Positions 1 through 9,702 are shown, numbered from the stretch's first letter. The stretch is DNA of 64,000 nt from Kineobactrum salinum (GCF_010669285.1 NZ_CP048711.1:2728001-2792000); one strand, 5' to 3'. Notes: generated by a model from the sequence alone, not told the origin. Made by a program: numbers and translations.

Positions 1-1
1 C

Positions 2-490
2 GACATGGTGACCCACCATCACGAGCGTCACAATGGTTCAGGGTATCCCCAGGGCCTGCAGGGCGATGCCATTCCCGTGTTCGCTCGTATTGCCGCAATC
101 GTGGATTGCTACGACGCGATTACAACCCATCGCAGTTATGCCCGGGCCATTTCGCCATCGACCGCTATCAAGATGCTGTATGATGCCAAGGACACGGATT
201 TCCAGGCAGAACTGGTGGAGGAGTTTATCCAGGCTGTCGGTATTTACCCTGCCGGTACGCTGGTGGAACTGTCTTCGGGAGAGGTCGCGGTGGTGGTGGC
301 GGAGTACCGGACCCGCCGTTTGCGTCCCCGGGTCATGGTATTGCTGGATGCCGACAAGAATCCCTTCGCAGAGATAAAAACCCTTGATCTGCTGCACGAA
401 ACCCACGCCGCCAATGGCGAGCCGCTGGATATAGTCAACAGCCTTGAACCCGGTGCCTTCGGGATCAACATGTCCGGCATCCAGCTCTGA
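2..490 (+). CDS. HD-GYP domain c-di-GMP phosphodiesterase, C-terminal part (5' truncated by window)
   Basis: Only the last 160 or so residues are in the window; the frame is open at the left edge. The motif HHERHNGSGYP near the start is the GYP half of an HD-GYP domain, which hydrolyses the second messenger c-di-GMP in the cytoplasm. It is followed by the usual helical segment (IAAIVDCYDAITTHRSYA) and a C-terminal tail of about 80 residues. The upstream HD residues cannot be seen, so activity cannot be judged. The next gene also carries a c-di-GMP domain, suggesting a signalling pair. The family is secure; the specific role is not. Confidence 0.88.
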   Translation, partial: DMVTHHHERHNGSGYPQGLQGDAIPVFARIAAIVDCYDAITTHRSYARAISPSTAIKMLYDAKDTDFQAELVEEFIQAVGIYPAGTLVELSSGEVAVVVAEYRTRRLRPRVMVLLDADKNPFAEIKTLDLLHETHAANGEPLDIVNSLEPGAFGINMSGIQL

Positions 491-523
491 TGCTACGTCC
501 TCCCTCTTTTGCCGTATCCAGCA

Positions 524-1819
524 ATGTCTGATGTTCTGCATCTGGTGCCCCGCGGGGAATTTCTCGAAGTCCTGGGTGGCGCGGTTGATCATGCCCGGGA
601 AGGGGAGGAGCACCTGGGTCTGTTGCTGGTCGACCTCGGCAACCTGGCTGCCATCAATCATCGCCATGGCTACGACATCGGTGACGGCCTGCTGAGGGAA
701 GCCGGAAGCCAACTGCTGGCGGTGGGAAAACTGCCTGACACGGTTTTCCGTATCAGCAGCCACACGTTTGCCTTCCTGCTGCGACAACTGAACAATCCTG
801 CCTTTATCGCCCTCGCAGTCAATCGGATTCAGCGCCTGCTGGATGAGTCCCTGTATATCGATGCCGATATGCTGCCGGTGGCAGTGAAGATCGGGTTGAC
901 GGTGAACCGGGCCGGCCGGCAGCCGGCCCACGCGATGTTGATGTCCGCCGAGGCCAGCCTGTCCCAGGTGAAACGCGGCAGAGCGCTGCAGATAGATGAG
1001 TTGATTGCCGAGGAGGCTCCACGCCAGCGGAATCTGGTGCTGGAACAGCAGTTCTCGCAGGCGCTGTACGATAACGACTTCGAGCTTTACTTTCAGCCCA
1101 AGATAGATCTTCGCAGCGGTCAGGTTTGCGGTGCCGAGGCGCTGCTGCGCTGGTCCTTGCAAGGTTACGGCTCGGTCCCCCCTGAGCAGATCGTCCAGAT
1201 GGCGGAGACCTCTGGCCAGGGCTATGAACTGGCGCATTGGGTGGTCAACCGCGCCCTGCGTTATCTACGGGAGTGGCGCGGATCCTGGGAGCTGCCGCTG
1301 GCGGTGAATATCCAGGCAGGCCTCGTGAATCACCCGGACCTGGCCAACATGATCCAGGGCGCGCTGGCGATCTGGGGTGCGAGCCCGGCGATGTTGGCGG
1401 TAGAGATTACCGAGGACGCCATCATAGAGGACAAGGAGGCCGGCTTTTCCTGTCTCAAGCAGTTGCGCGCCCTGGGTTTGCAGTTGTCCATCGACGACTT
1501 CGGCACGGGCTATTCTTCACTGTCCTACTTCAGGCATATCCCCGCCACCGAATTGAAGATAGACAAGTCCTTTATCAGCCGCCTGCTGGGTGATGAGCAG
1601 GAGCGGGCGCTGGTCCGCATTATTGTCGATATCGCGCACCTGTTCGGACTGACGGTGGTGGCAGAAGGCGTGGAGGACAGTGCGACGCTGGAGGCCTTGC
1701 GTGTCCTCGACTGTGATGTGGTCCAGGGCTACTTCTTTGCGAGACCATTGCCACCACAGGAACTGCTGGACTGGTATGCGAAGCGGCGAGGCGCCGCACT
1801 CGACGATACCAGGTCCTGA
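524..1819 (+). CDS. EAL domain protein with degenerate GGDEF domain
   Basis: The protein is 431 aa. The N-terminal half has the GGDEF fold, but the active-site motif is replaced (RISSHTFAFLL where RxGGDEF is expected), so it should not make c-di-GMP. The C-terminal half is a complete-looking EAL phosphodiesterase domain: EALLRW, AVNIQAG, VEITEDAI, IDDFGTGYSS, LKIDKSFI, VVAEGVED and QGYFFARP are all present, including the metal-binding acidic residues. It is therefore probably a c-di-GMP hydrolase with a regulatory pseudo-GGDEF. The start is uncertain: ATG 524 is chosen, but TTG 509 is in frame and no clear ribosome site precedes either. It lies just after the HD-GYP gene and converges with tex. 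Confidence 0.88.
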   Translation: MSDVLHLVPRGEFLEVLGGAVDHAREGEEHLGLLLVDLGNLAAINHRHGYDIGDGLLREAGSQLLAVGKLPDTVFRISSHTFAFLLRQLNNPAFIALAVNRIQRLLDESLYIDADMLPVAVKIGLTVNRAGRQPAHAMLMSAEASLSQVKRGRALQIDELIAEEAPRQRNLVLEQQFSQALYDNDFELYFQPKIDLRSGQVCGAEALLRWSLQGYGSVPPEQIVQMAETSGQGYELAHWVVNRALRYLREWRGSWELPLAVNIQAGLVNHPDLANMIQGALAIWGASPAMLAVEITEDAIIEDKEAGFSCLKQLRALGLQLSIDDFGTGYSSLSYFRHIPATELKIDKSFISRLLGDEQERALVRIIVDIAHLFGLTVVAEGVEDSATLEALRVLDCDVVQGYFFARPLPPQELLDWYAKRRGAALDDTRS

Positions 1820-1873
1820 AGCCCGTATTGCGTCAGCAGCGAAGCTCGAAACCCTGAACTGGACTCATTCGCC

Positions 1874-4213
1874 TCACGACCGATCCTTGCGGGCACTGGC
1901 GAAGGCGGCTGCCAGCGCGGTGGGGGCAGTGCTGCCGCCCCCCTGCCTGTCTCCGTCCTGCTTGGCCTTGCTGTGCGTGCGAGGCCGCTGACTGCCACGC
2001 GGTGGACGGCCTCCCGCAGTCTCCGCCGTGCGCGCCTCGGCTTTGTCATGGAGGCGCATGCTGAGTGCGATGCGCTTGCGCGGCTGATCCACTTCCATCA
2101 CCTTGACCCGGACCACATCGCCGGCCTTGACCACGTCCCGGGGATCCTTGACGAAGCGCTCAGCCAGAGCCGAGATATGTACCAGACCGTCCTGGTGGAC
2201 GCCGATATCGACAAAGGCGCCGAAGTTGGTCACATTGGTGACAGTCCCCTCCAGCACCATGTCCGGTTTTAGATCAGACAGTTTTTCCACGCCCTCCTGA
2301 AAGGTCGCCATGCGGAACTCCGGTCGAGGGTCCCTTCCCGGCTTGTCCAGTTCGGCGATAATGTCCTTCACGGTGGGCAGTCCCACTGAATCGCTGGTGT
2401 ATTCCTCTGGACGCAGGCTGCGCAGGAAACTGCTGTCGCCTATCAGGCTGGCGATGTCTCGCTGCTGGCGGCTGGCGATGCTGGTCACCACCGGATAGGA
2501 CTCGGGGTGCACCGCGGAGGCATCCAGCGGGTTGCTGCCGCCATTGACCCGCAGAAAGCCGGCGGCCTGTTCGAAGGTCTTGTCGCCAAAGCGCGCAACC
2601 TTGAGCAGGGACTTGCGATCCGGGAAACTGCCCGCCTCATCGCGGCGCGCGACGATATTGGCGGCCAGGGTCTGGTTCAGGCCGGAGACGCGCGCCAGCA
2701 GCGGCGCGGAAGCGGTGTTGACGTCGACCCCGACCGCGTTCACGCAGTCCTCAACCACGGCATCCAGCTGGCGGGCCAGCTGCACCTGGCTGACATCGTG
2801 TTGGTACTGGCCCACGCCGATGGACTTGGGTTCGATCTTGACCAGTTCCGCCAGCGGGTCCTGCAGCCGGCGGGCGATGGAGACCGCACCGCGGATGGTG
2901 ACATCCAGGTCCGGGAATTCCCGGGCGGCGAATTCCGAGGCCGAATAGATGGAGGCGCCAGCCTCATTGACCATCACCTTGCGGCAGCCGAGGTCGGGGT
3001 GTTGCGCCAGCAGCTCGCCGACAAACTTGCCGGTTTCCCGGCTGGCAGTGCCGTTGCCTATCGCGATCAGCTCGACCCGGTGTTTGCGAATCAGTTGCAG
3101 CAGTTCCGCAGCGGCTTCGCGAGTGCGGTTCTGGGGCTGGTTGGGGAACAGCGCGGTGTGATCGAGCAGCTTGCCATTGGCATCCACCACCGCCACCTTG
3201 ACCCCGGTGCGCAGGCCAGGGTCCATGCCGATCGTGGCCCGGGCCCCCGCGGGCGCCGCCAGCAGCAGGTCTTTCAGGTTGTTGGCAAAGACCTGGATGG
3301 CCTCCTGCTCCGCCTGCTCCCGCAATTGTCCCAGCAGATCGGTCTGCAGGTGGGTCAGCAGCTTGACCCGCCAGGTCCAGCGTACCGTGTCAGCCAGCCA
3401 TTTGTCTCCGGCCCGGCCCTGGTCGCGAAGCTGCCAGTAGCCAGCGATCATGGCCTCGCAGGGATGGCTGTCGGTGGGTTTTTCCTCTGCATCCATCAGC
3501 AGGTTCAGCTGCAGGAAGCCCTCGTTGCGGCCCCGGAACATCGCCAGGGCCCGATGGGAGGGGACTCCCGCCAGCGGTTCTGTGTGTTCAAAGTAGTCCC
3601 GGAACTTGGCTCCCTCCTGCTCCTTGCCCGGTACCAGCCGCGACGCCAGCAGCGCATGGCTGTGCAGGAACTCGCGCAGCCTGGCCAGCAGGTCGGCATC
3701 CTCGGCAAAGCGCTCCATCAGGATCTGGCGGGCGCCGTCCAGCGCGGCCCTGGTATCGCCGATGCCGGCCTCGCTGTTCAGGTAGGCCGCCGCCTCCCGC
3801 TCGGGCTCCAGCTCGGGATTGCCCAGCAGCGCCTCCGCCAGCGGCTCAAGTCCCGCCTCCCGGGCGATCTGAGCCTTGGTGCGCCGCCTGGGCTTGTAGG
3901 GCAGGTACAGATCCTCGAGCCGGTTCTTGGTGTCGGCCTCCTGCAGCGCCTGTTCCAGCTGCGGGGTCAGCTTGCCCTGTTCATCGATGGACTTGAGAAT
4001 CACGGCGCGCCGGTCCTCCAGTTCCCGCAGGTAGCGCAGGCGCTCGTCGAGGTGGCGCATCTGGGTATCGTCCAGGCCGCCGGTAACCTCCTTGCGGTAG
4101 CGGGAAATAAAGGGCACTGTGGCCCCATCATCCAGCAGCGTGATGGCCGCCTTGATCTGGTGTTCGGCGACGGCGAGTTCGTCGGCAATGCGTCTGGCAA
4201 TGGTTGTGGTCAT
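1874..4213 (-). CDS. tex: Tex transcription accessory / S1 RNA-binding protein
   Basis: This is a 779-aa protein with the Tex layout: an N-terminal helical region ([21 protein letters not shown]), a YqgF-like RNase H-fold domain around [17 protein letters not shown], a helix-hairpin-helix segment ([19 protein letters not shown]) and a C-terminal S1 domain ([19 protein letters not shown]). Tex is a cytoplasmic nucleic-acid-binding factor linked to transcription and RNA turnover. Similarity to the E. coli protein is obvious along the full length. An ATG at 4258 would add 15 residues; ATG 4213 fits family N-termini better. The tail after S1 is basic and glycine-rich, as is usual. It is monocistronic and convergent with the EAL gene. 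Confidence 0.96.
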   Translation of the reverse strand: MTTTIARRIADELAVAEHQIKAAITLLDDGATVPFISRYRKEVTGGLDDTQMRHLDERLRYLRELEDRRAVILKSIDEQGKLTPQLEQALQEADTKNRLEDLYLPYKPRRRTKAQIAREAGLEPLAEALLGNPELEPEREAAAYLNSEAGIGDTRAALDGARQILMERFAEDADLLARLREFLHSHALLASRLVPGKEQEGAKFRDYFEHTEPLAGVPSHRALAMFRGRNEGFLQLNLLMDAEEKPTDSHPCEAMIAGYWQLRDQGRAGDKWLADTVRWTWRVKLLTHLQTDLLGQLREQAEQEAIQVFANNLKDLLLAAPAGARATIGMDPGLRTGVKVAVVDANGKLLDHTALFPNQPQNRTREAAAELLQLIRKHRVELIAIGNGTASRETGKFVGELLAQHPDLGCRKVMVNEAGASIYSASEFAAREFPDLDVTIRGAVSIARRLQDPLAELVKIEPKSIGVGQYQHDVSQVQLARQLDAVVEDCVNAVGVDVNTASAPLLARVSGLNQTLAANIVARRDEAGSFPDRKSLLKVARFGDKTFEQAAGFLRVNGGSNPLDASAVHPESYPVVTSIASRQQRDIASLIGDSSFLRSLRPEEYTSDSVGLPTVKDIIAELDKPGRDPRPEFRMATFQEGVEKLSDLKPDMVLEGTVTNVTNFGAFVDIGVHQDGLVHISALAERFVKDPRDVVKAGDVVRVKVMEVDQPRKRIALSMRLHDKAEARTAETAGGRPPRGSQRPRTHSKAKQDGDRQGGGSTAPTALAAAFASARKDRS

Positions 4214-4342
4214 GGCGTCTGGGGCGGTGTCCTGAGGATAAATAGAGCGGAGCGCCATTATGCGCGAGCTGGCGCCTGAAAACGATCTGGTATTTTGTGG
4301 TGGTTTGTGTATAGGCTGGGCGCCACCAGGGAGAGATCAGGC

Positions 4343-4849
4343 ATGAAAACACTGCATCTGTTGCGGCACGCCAAGTCTGACTGGAATGACGCCCCGCTGG
4401 CCGACCGGGAGCGCAGTCTGAATGCCCGCGGCCGTCGCGATGCGCCGGCAATGGGGCAGGCGCTGGCCGGCCTGTTGCTGGCGCCGCAGCCTATACTGCT
4501 CAGCCCCGCCCGCCGCGCGCGACAGACCCTCGAAGGCCTGTGCGAGGGCTGGCCGGCGCTGGCGTCGCTGCCCCATCGCACGGTAGAGCGCCTCTATACC
4601 TTCGACAGTGAAGATTTGCTGGGTTGGCTGCAGCAGCAGCCGGACTCGGAGCAGACCCTGTTCATTATCGGCCACAACCCGGGGCTGACCGATCTTGCCA
4701 ATAAACTGGTGCCGGATTTGAGCCTGGCCAATTTGCCCACGGCCGGTTACCTGCAGCTGCAACTGCCCATCGACAGATGGCAGGCGCTATCCGGCTGCGC
4801 TGGACGGTTGACGCAGCAGTTGTTCCCGAAGCAATTGCCGCGGGACTGA
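4343..4849 (+). CDS. sixA: SixA-type phosphohistidine phosphatase
   Basis: This 168-aa member of the histidine phosphatase superfamily has the catalytic LLRHAKSDW at the very N-terminus, LSPARRARQT for the phosphate pocket, and the second histidine in IIGHNPGLTDL. Length and the RHA (rather than RHG) signature fit SixA, which removes phosphate from histidine phosphotransfer domains or PTS components. ATG 4343 is chosen because the catalytic RHA must lie within about 10 residues of the start; longer frames upstream give an implausible leader. It is divergent from tex, so the 130 bp between them should hold both promoters. The target protein here is unknown. Confidence 0.87.
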   Translation: MKTLHLLRHAKSDWNDAPLADRERSLNARGRRDAPAMGQALAGLLLAPQPILLSPARRARQTLEGLCEGWPALASLPHRTVERLYTFDSEDLLGWLQQQPDSEQTLFIIGHNPGLTDLANKLVPDLSLANLPTAGYLQLQLPIDRWQALSGCAGRLTQQLFPKQLPRD

Positions 4850-4935
4850 ATCCACGCGCCCGGGCCGCTCCGGAGCGCCGGCAGGACACGCCTGGACGAT
4901 TGTGAGCGATCATCGCGAATAAGAAGGAGGTTTGA

Positions 4936-6003
4936 ATGGCATTGCTTCACCTTCTCAAAGGCGCCGAATCCATCTCCTCGCTGAGGGATCGGAATGCGGC
5001 TGCCGCCATGGCCACCACGGCCATTGTGCACCTGTTCCAGCCGCTGACTTTCTGGTGGCTGCGGTCTGAGACCGCCAGCGATTCATTGTTGATGGTGTCG
5101 CGCACCGGGCCCAACGGCGTGTGGCTGAGCAACGCCGACAAGGTCGGCGGCACCGAGCGGCTGGCCCGGGACGACCTCTATCAACGCCATCCCCGGGCGC
5201 GGGAGGCCATTGAGAGCCACAGGACGCTCCACGTTCCTTTGGCCAATGGTAATTACAGCGTCCTGCTGCCGTTTTTCAATCCAGCGGACAAACTCGACAG
5301 TCTGCTGGTGGCCGAGTGTCGGGAACCGCTCAACCCGGAGCAGCAGGACGGCATCTTCTGCTTTCTGCATTTCTATGCCAATTACCTGGCACTGCTTGAC
5401 TATGGTGAGCTGGATACTCTGACCGGACTGCACAACCGCAAGACCTTCGATGAGGCTCTTGAACGCCTGCTGGCCTGCCAACCGGAGTTCGTGGGGCCGG
5501 GCGAAAAACGCAGCGTCGATGCCTCTCATCCGTTCTGGCTCGCCGTGCTGGACCTGGACTACTTCAAGCGGATCAATGATACCTGGGGCCATTTGTTTGG
5601 CGACGAGACTTTGCTGCGTTTCTCGCGCATGCTGAAGGAGACGTTCCGCCACGAGGACCGCCTGTTTCGCTTTGGGGGCGAGGAGTTTATCGTCCTGGTC
5701 CGGGCCCAGGACCGCGATCATGCGCAACAGAGTTTCGAGCGTTTCCGCCGCCGGCTGGCGGCTACCGAATTTCCCCAGGTCGGCACGGTGACCTGCAGCG
5801 TCGGTTTTACCCAGCTGGATCCGGCCCGCCCCGCTATCGATACCCTTGGCTGTGCCGACCAGGCCCTGTATTTCGCCAAGGCCAATGGCCGCAACCAGAC
5901 TTGCAATTATGAGGCCTTGATTGCGGAGGGCCGGATCGAAGTGCATGCCCCGGTTGAAGGCGGCTCGGGGCTGGGCTTCGATATCGACGACTACTTTGCC
6001 TGA
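4936..6003 (+). CDS. Diguanylate cyclase (GGDEF)
   Basis: This 355-aa protein has an N-terminal region of about 150 residues with no domain I recognise and a C-terminal GGDEF domain. The active-site loop is RFGGEEFIVL, and the inhibitory RxxD site lies five residues before it (RHED), so an active, product-inhibited cyclase is expected. LTGLHNRKTFDEAL and DLDYFKRINDTWGH are standard domain landmarks. No transmembrane segment is obvious, so it should be cytoplasmic. A strong Shine-Dalgarno (AAGGAGG at 4922-4928) supports ATG 4936. The end overlaps the convergent reductase gene by 13 bp. Confidence 0.93.
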   Translation: MALLHLLKGAESISSLRDRNAAAAMATTAIVHLFQPLTFWWLRSETASDSLLMVSRTGPNGVWLSNADKVGGTERLARDDLYQRHPRAREAIESHRTLHVPLANGNYSVLLPFFNPADKLDSLLVAECREPLNPEQQDGIFCFLHFYANYLALLDYGELDTLTGLHNRKTFDEALERLLACQPEFVGPGEKRSVDASHPFWLAVLDLDYFKRINDTWGHLFGDETLLRFSRMLKETFRHEDRLFRFGGEEFIVLVRAQDRDHAQQSFERFRRRLAATEFPQVGTVTCSVGFTQLDPARPAIDTLGCADQALYFAKANGRNQTCNYEALIAEGRIEVHAPVEGGSGLGFDIDDYFA

Positions 6004-6953
6004 TGGTAGTCGATAGCCGGACCCACGGGGACGATACCGGTGGGGTTTATGTTGCGGTGGGAGGCGTAGTAGTGGGTCTTGATATGGTTGAAATCCACTG
6101 TCCCGGCGACCCCTGGCAGCTGAAAGATATCCCGTATATAGCCCGGAATGTGCCGATAGTCTTCCAGCCGCTGGCGATTGCACTTGAAATGCCCGTGGTA
6201 GACCGAGTCGAAGCGGATCAGCGTGGTGAACAGCCGGATGTCGGCCTCGGTCAGCCGGTCGCCTGTAAGGTAGCGATGCTGGCCCAGGTGCTGGTCGATA
6301 TGGTCCAGCTCAGCGAACAGTTCCCGGTAGGCCTCTTCGTAGGCCGCCTGGGCCGTGGCGAAACCCGCCCGGTACACGCCGTTGTTGACTGCCGGATAGA
6401 TGCGCTCGTTCCAGGCGTCCACGTCGGCGCGCAGTGCTTGCGGGTAGAGGTCCAGCGTGTTGCCGGTGAGGTCGTCGAAGGCGCCGCCCAGCATGCGGAT
6501 GATTTCGGCCGACTCGTTGTTCACAATGGTCTGCCGCTCACAGTCCCACAGCACCGGTACCGTCACGCGTCCGGTATAGTGAGGGTCGGCGGCGGTATAG
6601 ACCTGGTGATGAAACTGGCGATCGGCGACCAGGTCGCCGCTGCTGCCCTCATCCCGGTTGAAGGTCCAGCCATGTTCCAGCATCAGCGGGCTGACCACCG
6701 ATACGCCTATCAGCTCTTCCAGACCTTTCAGACTGCGCACAATCAGGGTGCGGTGTGCCCAGGGGCAGGCCAGTGACACGTACAAGTGGTAGCGCCCTGC
6801 CTGCGCGGGGAAGCCGCCATCGCCGTCGGGCCCGGCGCTGCCATCGGGCGTGACCCAGTGGTGGAAGCTGGCGCTTTCACGCACGAAGCGGCCATCATTG
6901 CTGTCTGTGTCATACCAGACATCCTTCCATTTTCCGTCTACCAACATGCCCAT
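5991..6953 (-). CDS. Glutathionyl-hydroquinone reductase (YqjG/ECM4 family)
   Basis: This 320-aa member of the Xi-class glutathione transferase-like family reduces glutathionyl-(hydro)quinones. The N-terminal thioredoxin-like part carries the catalytic cysteine in SLACPWAHRT, followed by the family sequence VVSPLMLEHGWTF. The C-terminal all-helical half includes LTGDRLTEADIRLFTTLIRFD. ATG 6953 is chosen because AAGGAGA lies just upstream on the minus strand; the frame opens further upstream without support. Its 5' region borders the IS4 insertion, which separates it from the divergent pirin gene. Both flanking genes are quinone/oxidative-stress types and may once have shared a divergent promoter region. 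Confidence 0.93.
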   Translation of the reverse strand: MGMLVDGKWKDVWYDTDSNDGRFVRESASFHHWVTPDGSAGPDGDGGFPAQAGRYHLYVSLACPWAHRTLIVRSLKGLEELIGVSVVSPLMLEHGWTFNRDEGSSGDLVADRQFHHQVYTAADPHYTGRVTVPVLWDCERQTIVNNESAEIIRMLGGAFDDLTGNTLDLYPQALRADVDAWNERIYPAVNNGVYRAGFATAQAAYEEAYRELFAELDHIDQHLGQHRYLTGDRLTEADIRLFTTLIRFDSVYHGHFKCNRQRLEDYRHIPGYIRDIFQLPGVAGTVDFNHIKTHYYASHRNINPTGIVPVGPAIDYHQAK

Positions 6954-7080
6954 ACTGCTCTCCTTGTGGTCTGGACGCACTGCCCAGTGCAATTGCTGGG
7001 CGGACCCGGTTGGGGTGATGCGTCGCATCTTAATGCTCCGTCAGGAGCCTGTTGAAAGAATAGTATTCCTTTCAATAAAT

Positions 7081-7089
7081 ACGAAGATT
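7081..7089. repeat. Target-site duplication, left copy
   Basis: The 9-mer ACGAAGATT directly precedes the left inverted repeat of the insertion sequence and is repeated exactly at 8415-8423, directly after the right inverted repeat. Confidence 0.93.
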
Positions 7090-8414
7090 CACTACTGTCC
7101 GGTTAACTAAGTCCATGATTCACGTAACTGTATGAATAGGCTAATTTTTTCGCCAAATATTTGTGGTGTCGACTTGAGCGCGACTGCGCTTTCAGGTGAC
7201 CTTCCGGGAATCTATTCCCAGAGGACTCCCCATGTACACCGGCAAAACTCTGTTTGCGCAGTTGATGGACTTCCTGCCATGGACTACGTTCACGCGAATC
7301 GTCGATCGGTATGCAGGAAATCGTCGTGTACGCACGCTGCCGTGCACCGAACATTTTCGTGTGCTGGCATTTGCGCAACTGACCTACCGGGAAAGCCTGC
7401 GCGATATAGAAGCGTGTCTTTCGGCGCAATCGGCCAAGCTCTACCACATGGGCATTCGTTCGCCGATCAAGCGCTCTACGCTGGCCGATGCCAACGAGCG
7501 GAGAGACTGGAGAATCTACGCCGAGTTTGCGCAACGGCTGATTGCACAGGCCCGCAAGCTCTACGCCGAAGAAGACCTGGGGCTCGATCTGTCGAACACG
7601 GTTTACGCGCTCGACTCGACAACCATCGACCTCTGCCTTTCGCTGTTTCCGTGGGCACCATTTCGAAGCACCAAGGCAGCGGTCAAAATGCACACGCTGC
7701 TGGACCTGCGCGGAAATATCCCGAGTTTTATACATGTTTCCGACGGCAAGATGCACGATGTCAACGTGCTCGACCTGCTGATTCCGGAGCCGGCAGCAAT
7801 CTACGTAATGGATCGTGCTTACCTCGATTTCGAACGGCTCTTTGGGTTGCACGACGCCGGAGCGTTCTTTGTCACCCGCGCCAAATCGAATACCGACCTG
7901 CGGCGGATCTACTCTGCTCCGAGCGACCGGACGCAGGGCATTATCTGCGATCAGACGGTGGCGCTGTCGGGATTCTACAGCCACAAACATTATCCCCACC
8001 ATCTGCGTCGGATTCGCTTCAAAGATCCAGAGACAGAGAAAACACTCATTTTCCTGACCAACTTGTTCGGTCCTCCACCAATAACCATCTGCGAGCTGTA
8101 CAAGGCCCGCTGGCAAGTCGAGTTATTTTTCAAATGGATCAAGCAACATCTCCGGATCAAGAAGTTCTACGGCACATCGGAGAACGCGGTGAAGGTGCAA
8201 ATCTGGACCGCTGTGTCGGTATATGTGCTCGTCGCTATCATCAAAAAGCGCCTCGATTTGCAGCCTTCGCTCTACACTCTATTACAGGTATTTTCCATCA
8301 CCCTGTTCGAAAATATCCCTTTAAACAAGGACTTTCTCGACACCAAACAGATCCTGGAGGATGACATGATTTCTAACCAACTGAATTTGTTCCATAATTA
8401 ACCGGACAGTAGTG
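7090..8414 (+). mobile_element. Complete IS4-family insertion sequence (1325 bp)
   Basis: The ends are perfect 17-bp inverted repeats, CACTACTGTCCGGTTAA at 7090-7106 and its complement at 8398-8414, flanked by a 9-bp direct repeat. One intact transposase gene fills the interior and its stop codon lies inside the right repeat. The element sits in the intergenic space between the hydroquinone reductase and pirin genes. Intact repeats, target duplication and an unbroken reading frame point to a fairly recent insertion. Confidence 0.95.
7232..8401 (+). CDS. IS4-family transposase (DDE)
   Basis: This 389-aa DDE transposase cuts and rejoins the element ends. Catalytic acids are visible: first Asp in YALDSTTIDLCLS, second in YVMDRAYLDF, and Glu in the IS4 signature Y-x2-R-x3-E-x6-K (YKARWQVELFFKWIK). 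The N-terminal KTLFAQLMDFLPW and RVLAFAQLTYRESLRDIE are typical of the IS4 subgroup common in proteobacteria. ATG 7232 is chosen to match the family N-terminus (MYTGKTLFAQ). Codon use is less GC-rich than the neighbours, as expected for a mobile gene. Unlike many genes in this window it has no frameshift. Confidence 0.95.
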   Translation: MYTGKTLFAQLMDFLPWTTFTRIVDRYAGNRRVRTLPCTEHFRVLAFAQLTYRESLRDIEACLSAQSAKLYHMGIRSPIKRSTLADANERRDWRIYAEFAQRLIAQARKLYAEEDLGLDLSNTVYALDSTTIDLCLSLFPWAPFRSTKAAVKMHTLLDLRGNIPSFIHVSDGKMHDVNVLDLLIPEPAAIYVMDRAYLDFERLFGLHDAGAFFVTRAKSNTDLRRIYSAPSDRTQGIICDQTVALSGFYSHKHYPHHLRRIRFKDPETEKTLIFLTNLFGPPPITICELYKARWQVELFFKWIKQHLRIKKFYGTSENAVKVQIWTAVSVYVLVAIIKKRLDLQPSLYTLLQVFSITLFENIPLNKDFLDTKQILEDDMISNQLNLFHN

Positions 8415-8423
8415 ACGAAGATT
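8415..8423. repeat. Target-site duplication, right copy
   Basis: Exact copy of the 9-mer at 7081-7089, immediately after the right inverted repeat. Confidence 0.93.
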
Positions 8424-8498
8424 GTCAGCTAAATTATCCAATTTTCATCCGAAGAAAACGGGCTAATATGATCTTTCAAGCCTATAGGAGGATCAGCG

Positions 8499-9359
8499 AT
8501 GGCAGAGCGCAGCATTCAGGAAGTAAGAGCAGCCCAACCCAGCCGCGACGGGGACGGCGTGGCTATATACCGGGTGGCCGGGATGCAACACGCGGCGATG
8601 GATCCGGTGCTGATGATCGACGAGTTGCGGTCAGAGCAGCGCGAGGATTTCATTGGCGGTTTTCCGCCTCATCCCCACCGGGGCATGCAGACCTTGACCT
8701 ACATGAAGCACGGCGGCCTGATTCACGAGGACAACAGTGGCAACCGCGGCGAAATCCGCAGTGGCGGTGCCCAGTGGATGTCGGCCGGGCGCGGCATTAT
8801 CCACTCCGAGATGCCGACAGTGGATACCCGCGGACTGCATGGCTTCCAGCTGTGGGTCAACCTGCCGGCGGCGGACAAAATGAACGAGCCCGACTACCGC
8901 GATATACCCGCACAGGAGATGGTGACCCTGGCTGCCGCCGCTTTTGACGCTACGGTGATCGCCGGTAACTGGACCCTGGATGGCGAGTCCGCCAGCGGGC
9001 CGCTGCAAACCCTGGCGGCACGGGCGGGCGTGCTGGATCTGCAACTGCAACCCGGGGCGGCCGTGACGGTAGAGGTGGCGCCCGGAGACTCGTTGCTGGG
9101 CTACATCTACGCCGGCAGCATGCTGCACGAACAGCGTGAGCTGGGCCCGCGGCAGTTGCTGATCACCAGCCACGGCGAGCGCTGGCAGCTGCTGGCTGGC
9201 GCCGGTGGCGCCTCGCTGTTGCTGCTGCGCGGGGAGCCCCTGGGCGAGCCAGTGGCCCAGTATGGCCCGTTTGTGATGAATACCGCGGCGGAAATAGAGC
9301 AGGCGATACAGGATTACCAGAACGGCCGCTTTGTGCCGGAGGCGAGGCCGCTACAGTAG
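8499..9359 (+). CDS. Pirin family protein
   Basis: This is a 286-aa bicupin. The N-terminal cupin holds the metal-binding residues in PPHPHRGMQTLTY and SAGRGIIHSEMP, the signature of pirins (iron-containing cytoplasmic proteins, some with quercetinase activity). The second cupin is less conserved, as usual. ATAGGAGGATC just upstream fixes ATG 8499. Its upstream region is interrupted by the IS4 element, which ends 84 bp before the start. The substrate, if any, cannot be told from sequence. Confidence 0.92.
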   Translation: MAERSIQEVRAAQPSRDGDGVAIYRVAGMQHAAMDPVLMIDELRSEQREDFIGGFPPHPHRGMQTLTYMKHGGLIHEDNSGNRGEIRSGGAQWMSAGRGIIHSEMPTVDTRGLHGFQLWVNLPAADKMNEPDYRDIPAQEMVTLAAAAFDATVIAGNWTLDGESASGPLQTLAARAGVLDLQLQPGAAVTVEVAPGDSLLGYIYAGSMLHEQRELGPRQLLITSHGERWQLLAGAGGASLLLLRGEPLGEPVAQYGPFVMNTAAEIEQAIQDYQNGRFVPEARPLQ

Positions 9360-9432
9360 AGCTGCGTTTTCCATGCGGCAATGATAGGCTAGCGTCTTTT
9401 CGGCCCCTGACGGGCTACAAGGAATGATTTGC

Positions 9433-9702
9433 ATGTGGCGCTCGTTAGTGTTCATCGGCTTGTTGCTGGCGCTGGCCGGCTGTGGCGCCAGCCAGCCGCC
9501 AGCCACCCCCGAGGTAGACCAGGCTGCCGATCCTGCAGTAGTGGAGTGCAGTGAACCCCGGCCCCAGGTCTGCACCATGGAATACGCACCGGTGTGCGCC
9601 CGGCTGTTGGCGGGGGGCGAGCAAACCTATTCCTCACCCTGCAACGCCTGTGCCGATGATGCGGTAGCCTCCCATTCGCCAGGCGCCTGTCCAGAGCAGT
9701 GA
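9433..9702 (+). CDS. Small lipoprotein with a Kazal-like domain
   Basis: This 89-aa protein starts with a lipoprotein signal peptide (LLLALAGCG, lipobox LAGC). The mature part has six cysteines arranged like a Kazal-type serine protease inhibitor: CTMEYAPVCARLL, then YSSPCNACADD and a final Cys near the C-terminus. Kazal domains inhibit serine proteases; in bacteria these small lipoproteins are barely studied. ATG 9433 is preferred over ATG 9424 because AAGGA at 9419-9423 abuts the latter but lies 9 nt from the former. It is followed by the symporter gene 61 bp downstream. Inhibitor function is inferred. Confidence 0.75.
   Translation: MWRSLVFIGLLLALAGCGASQPPATPEVDQAADPAVVECSEPRPQVCTMEYAPVCARLLAGGEQTYSSPCNACADDAVASHSPGACPEQ

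Noticed and set aside
38-4279. Long open frames opposite the EAL and tex genes
   Set aside because: High GC lowers stop frequency in antisense frames; these frames have no recognisable motifs while the opposite strands encode clear families.
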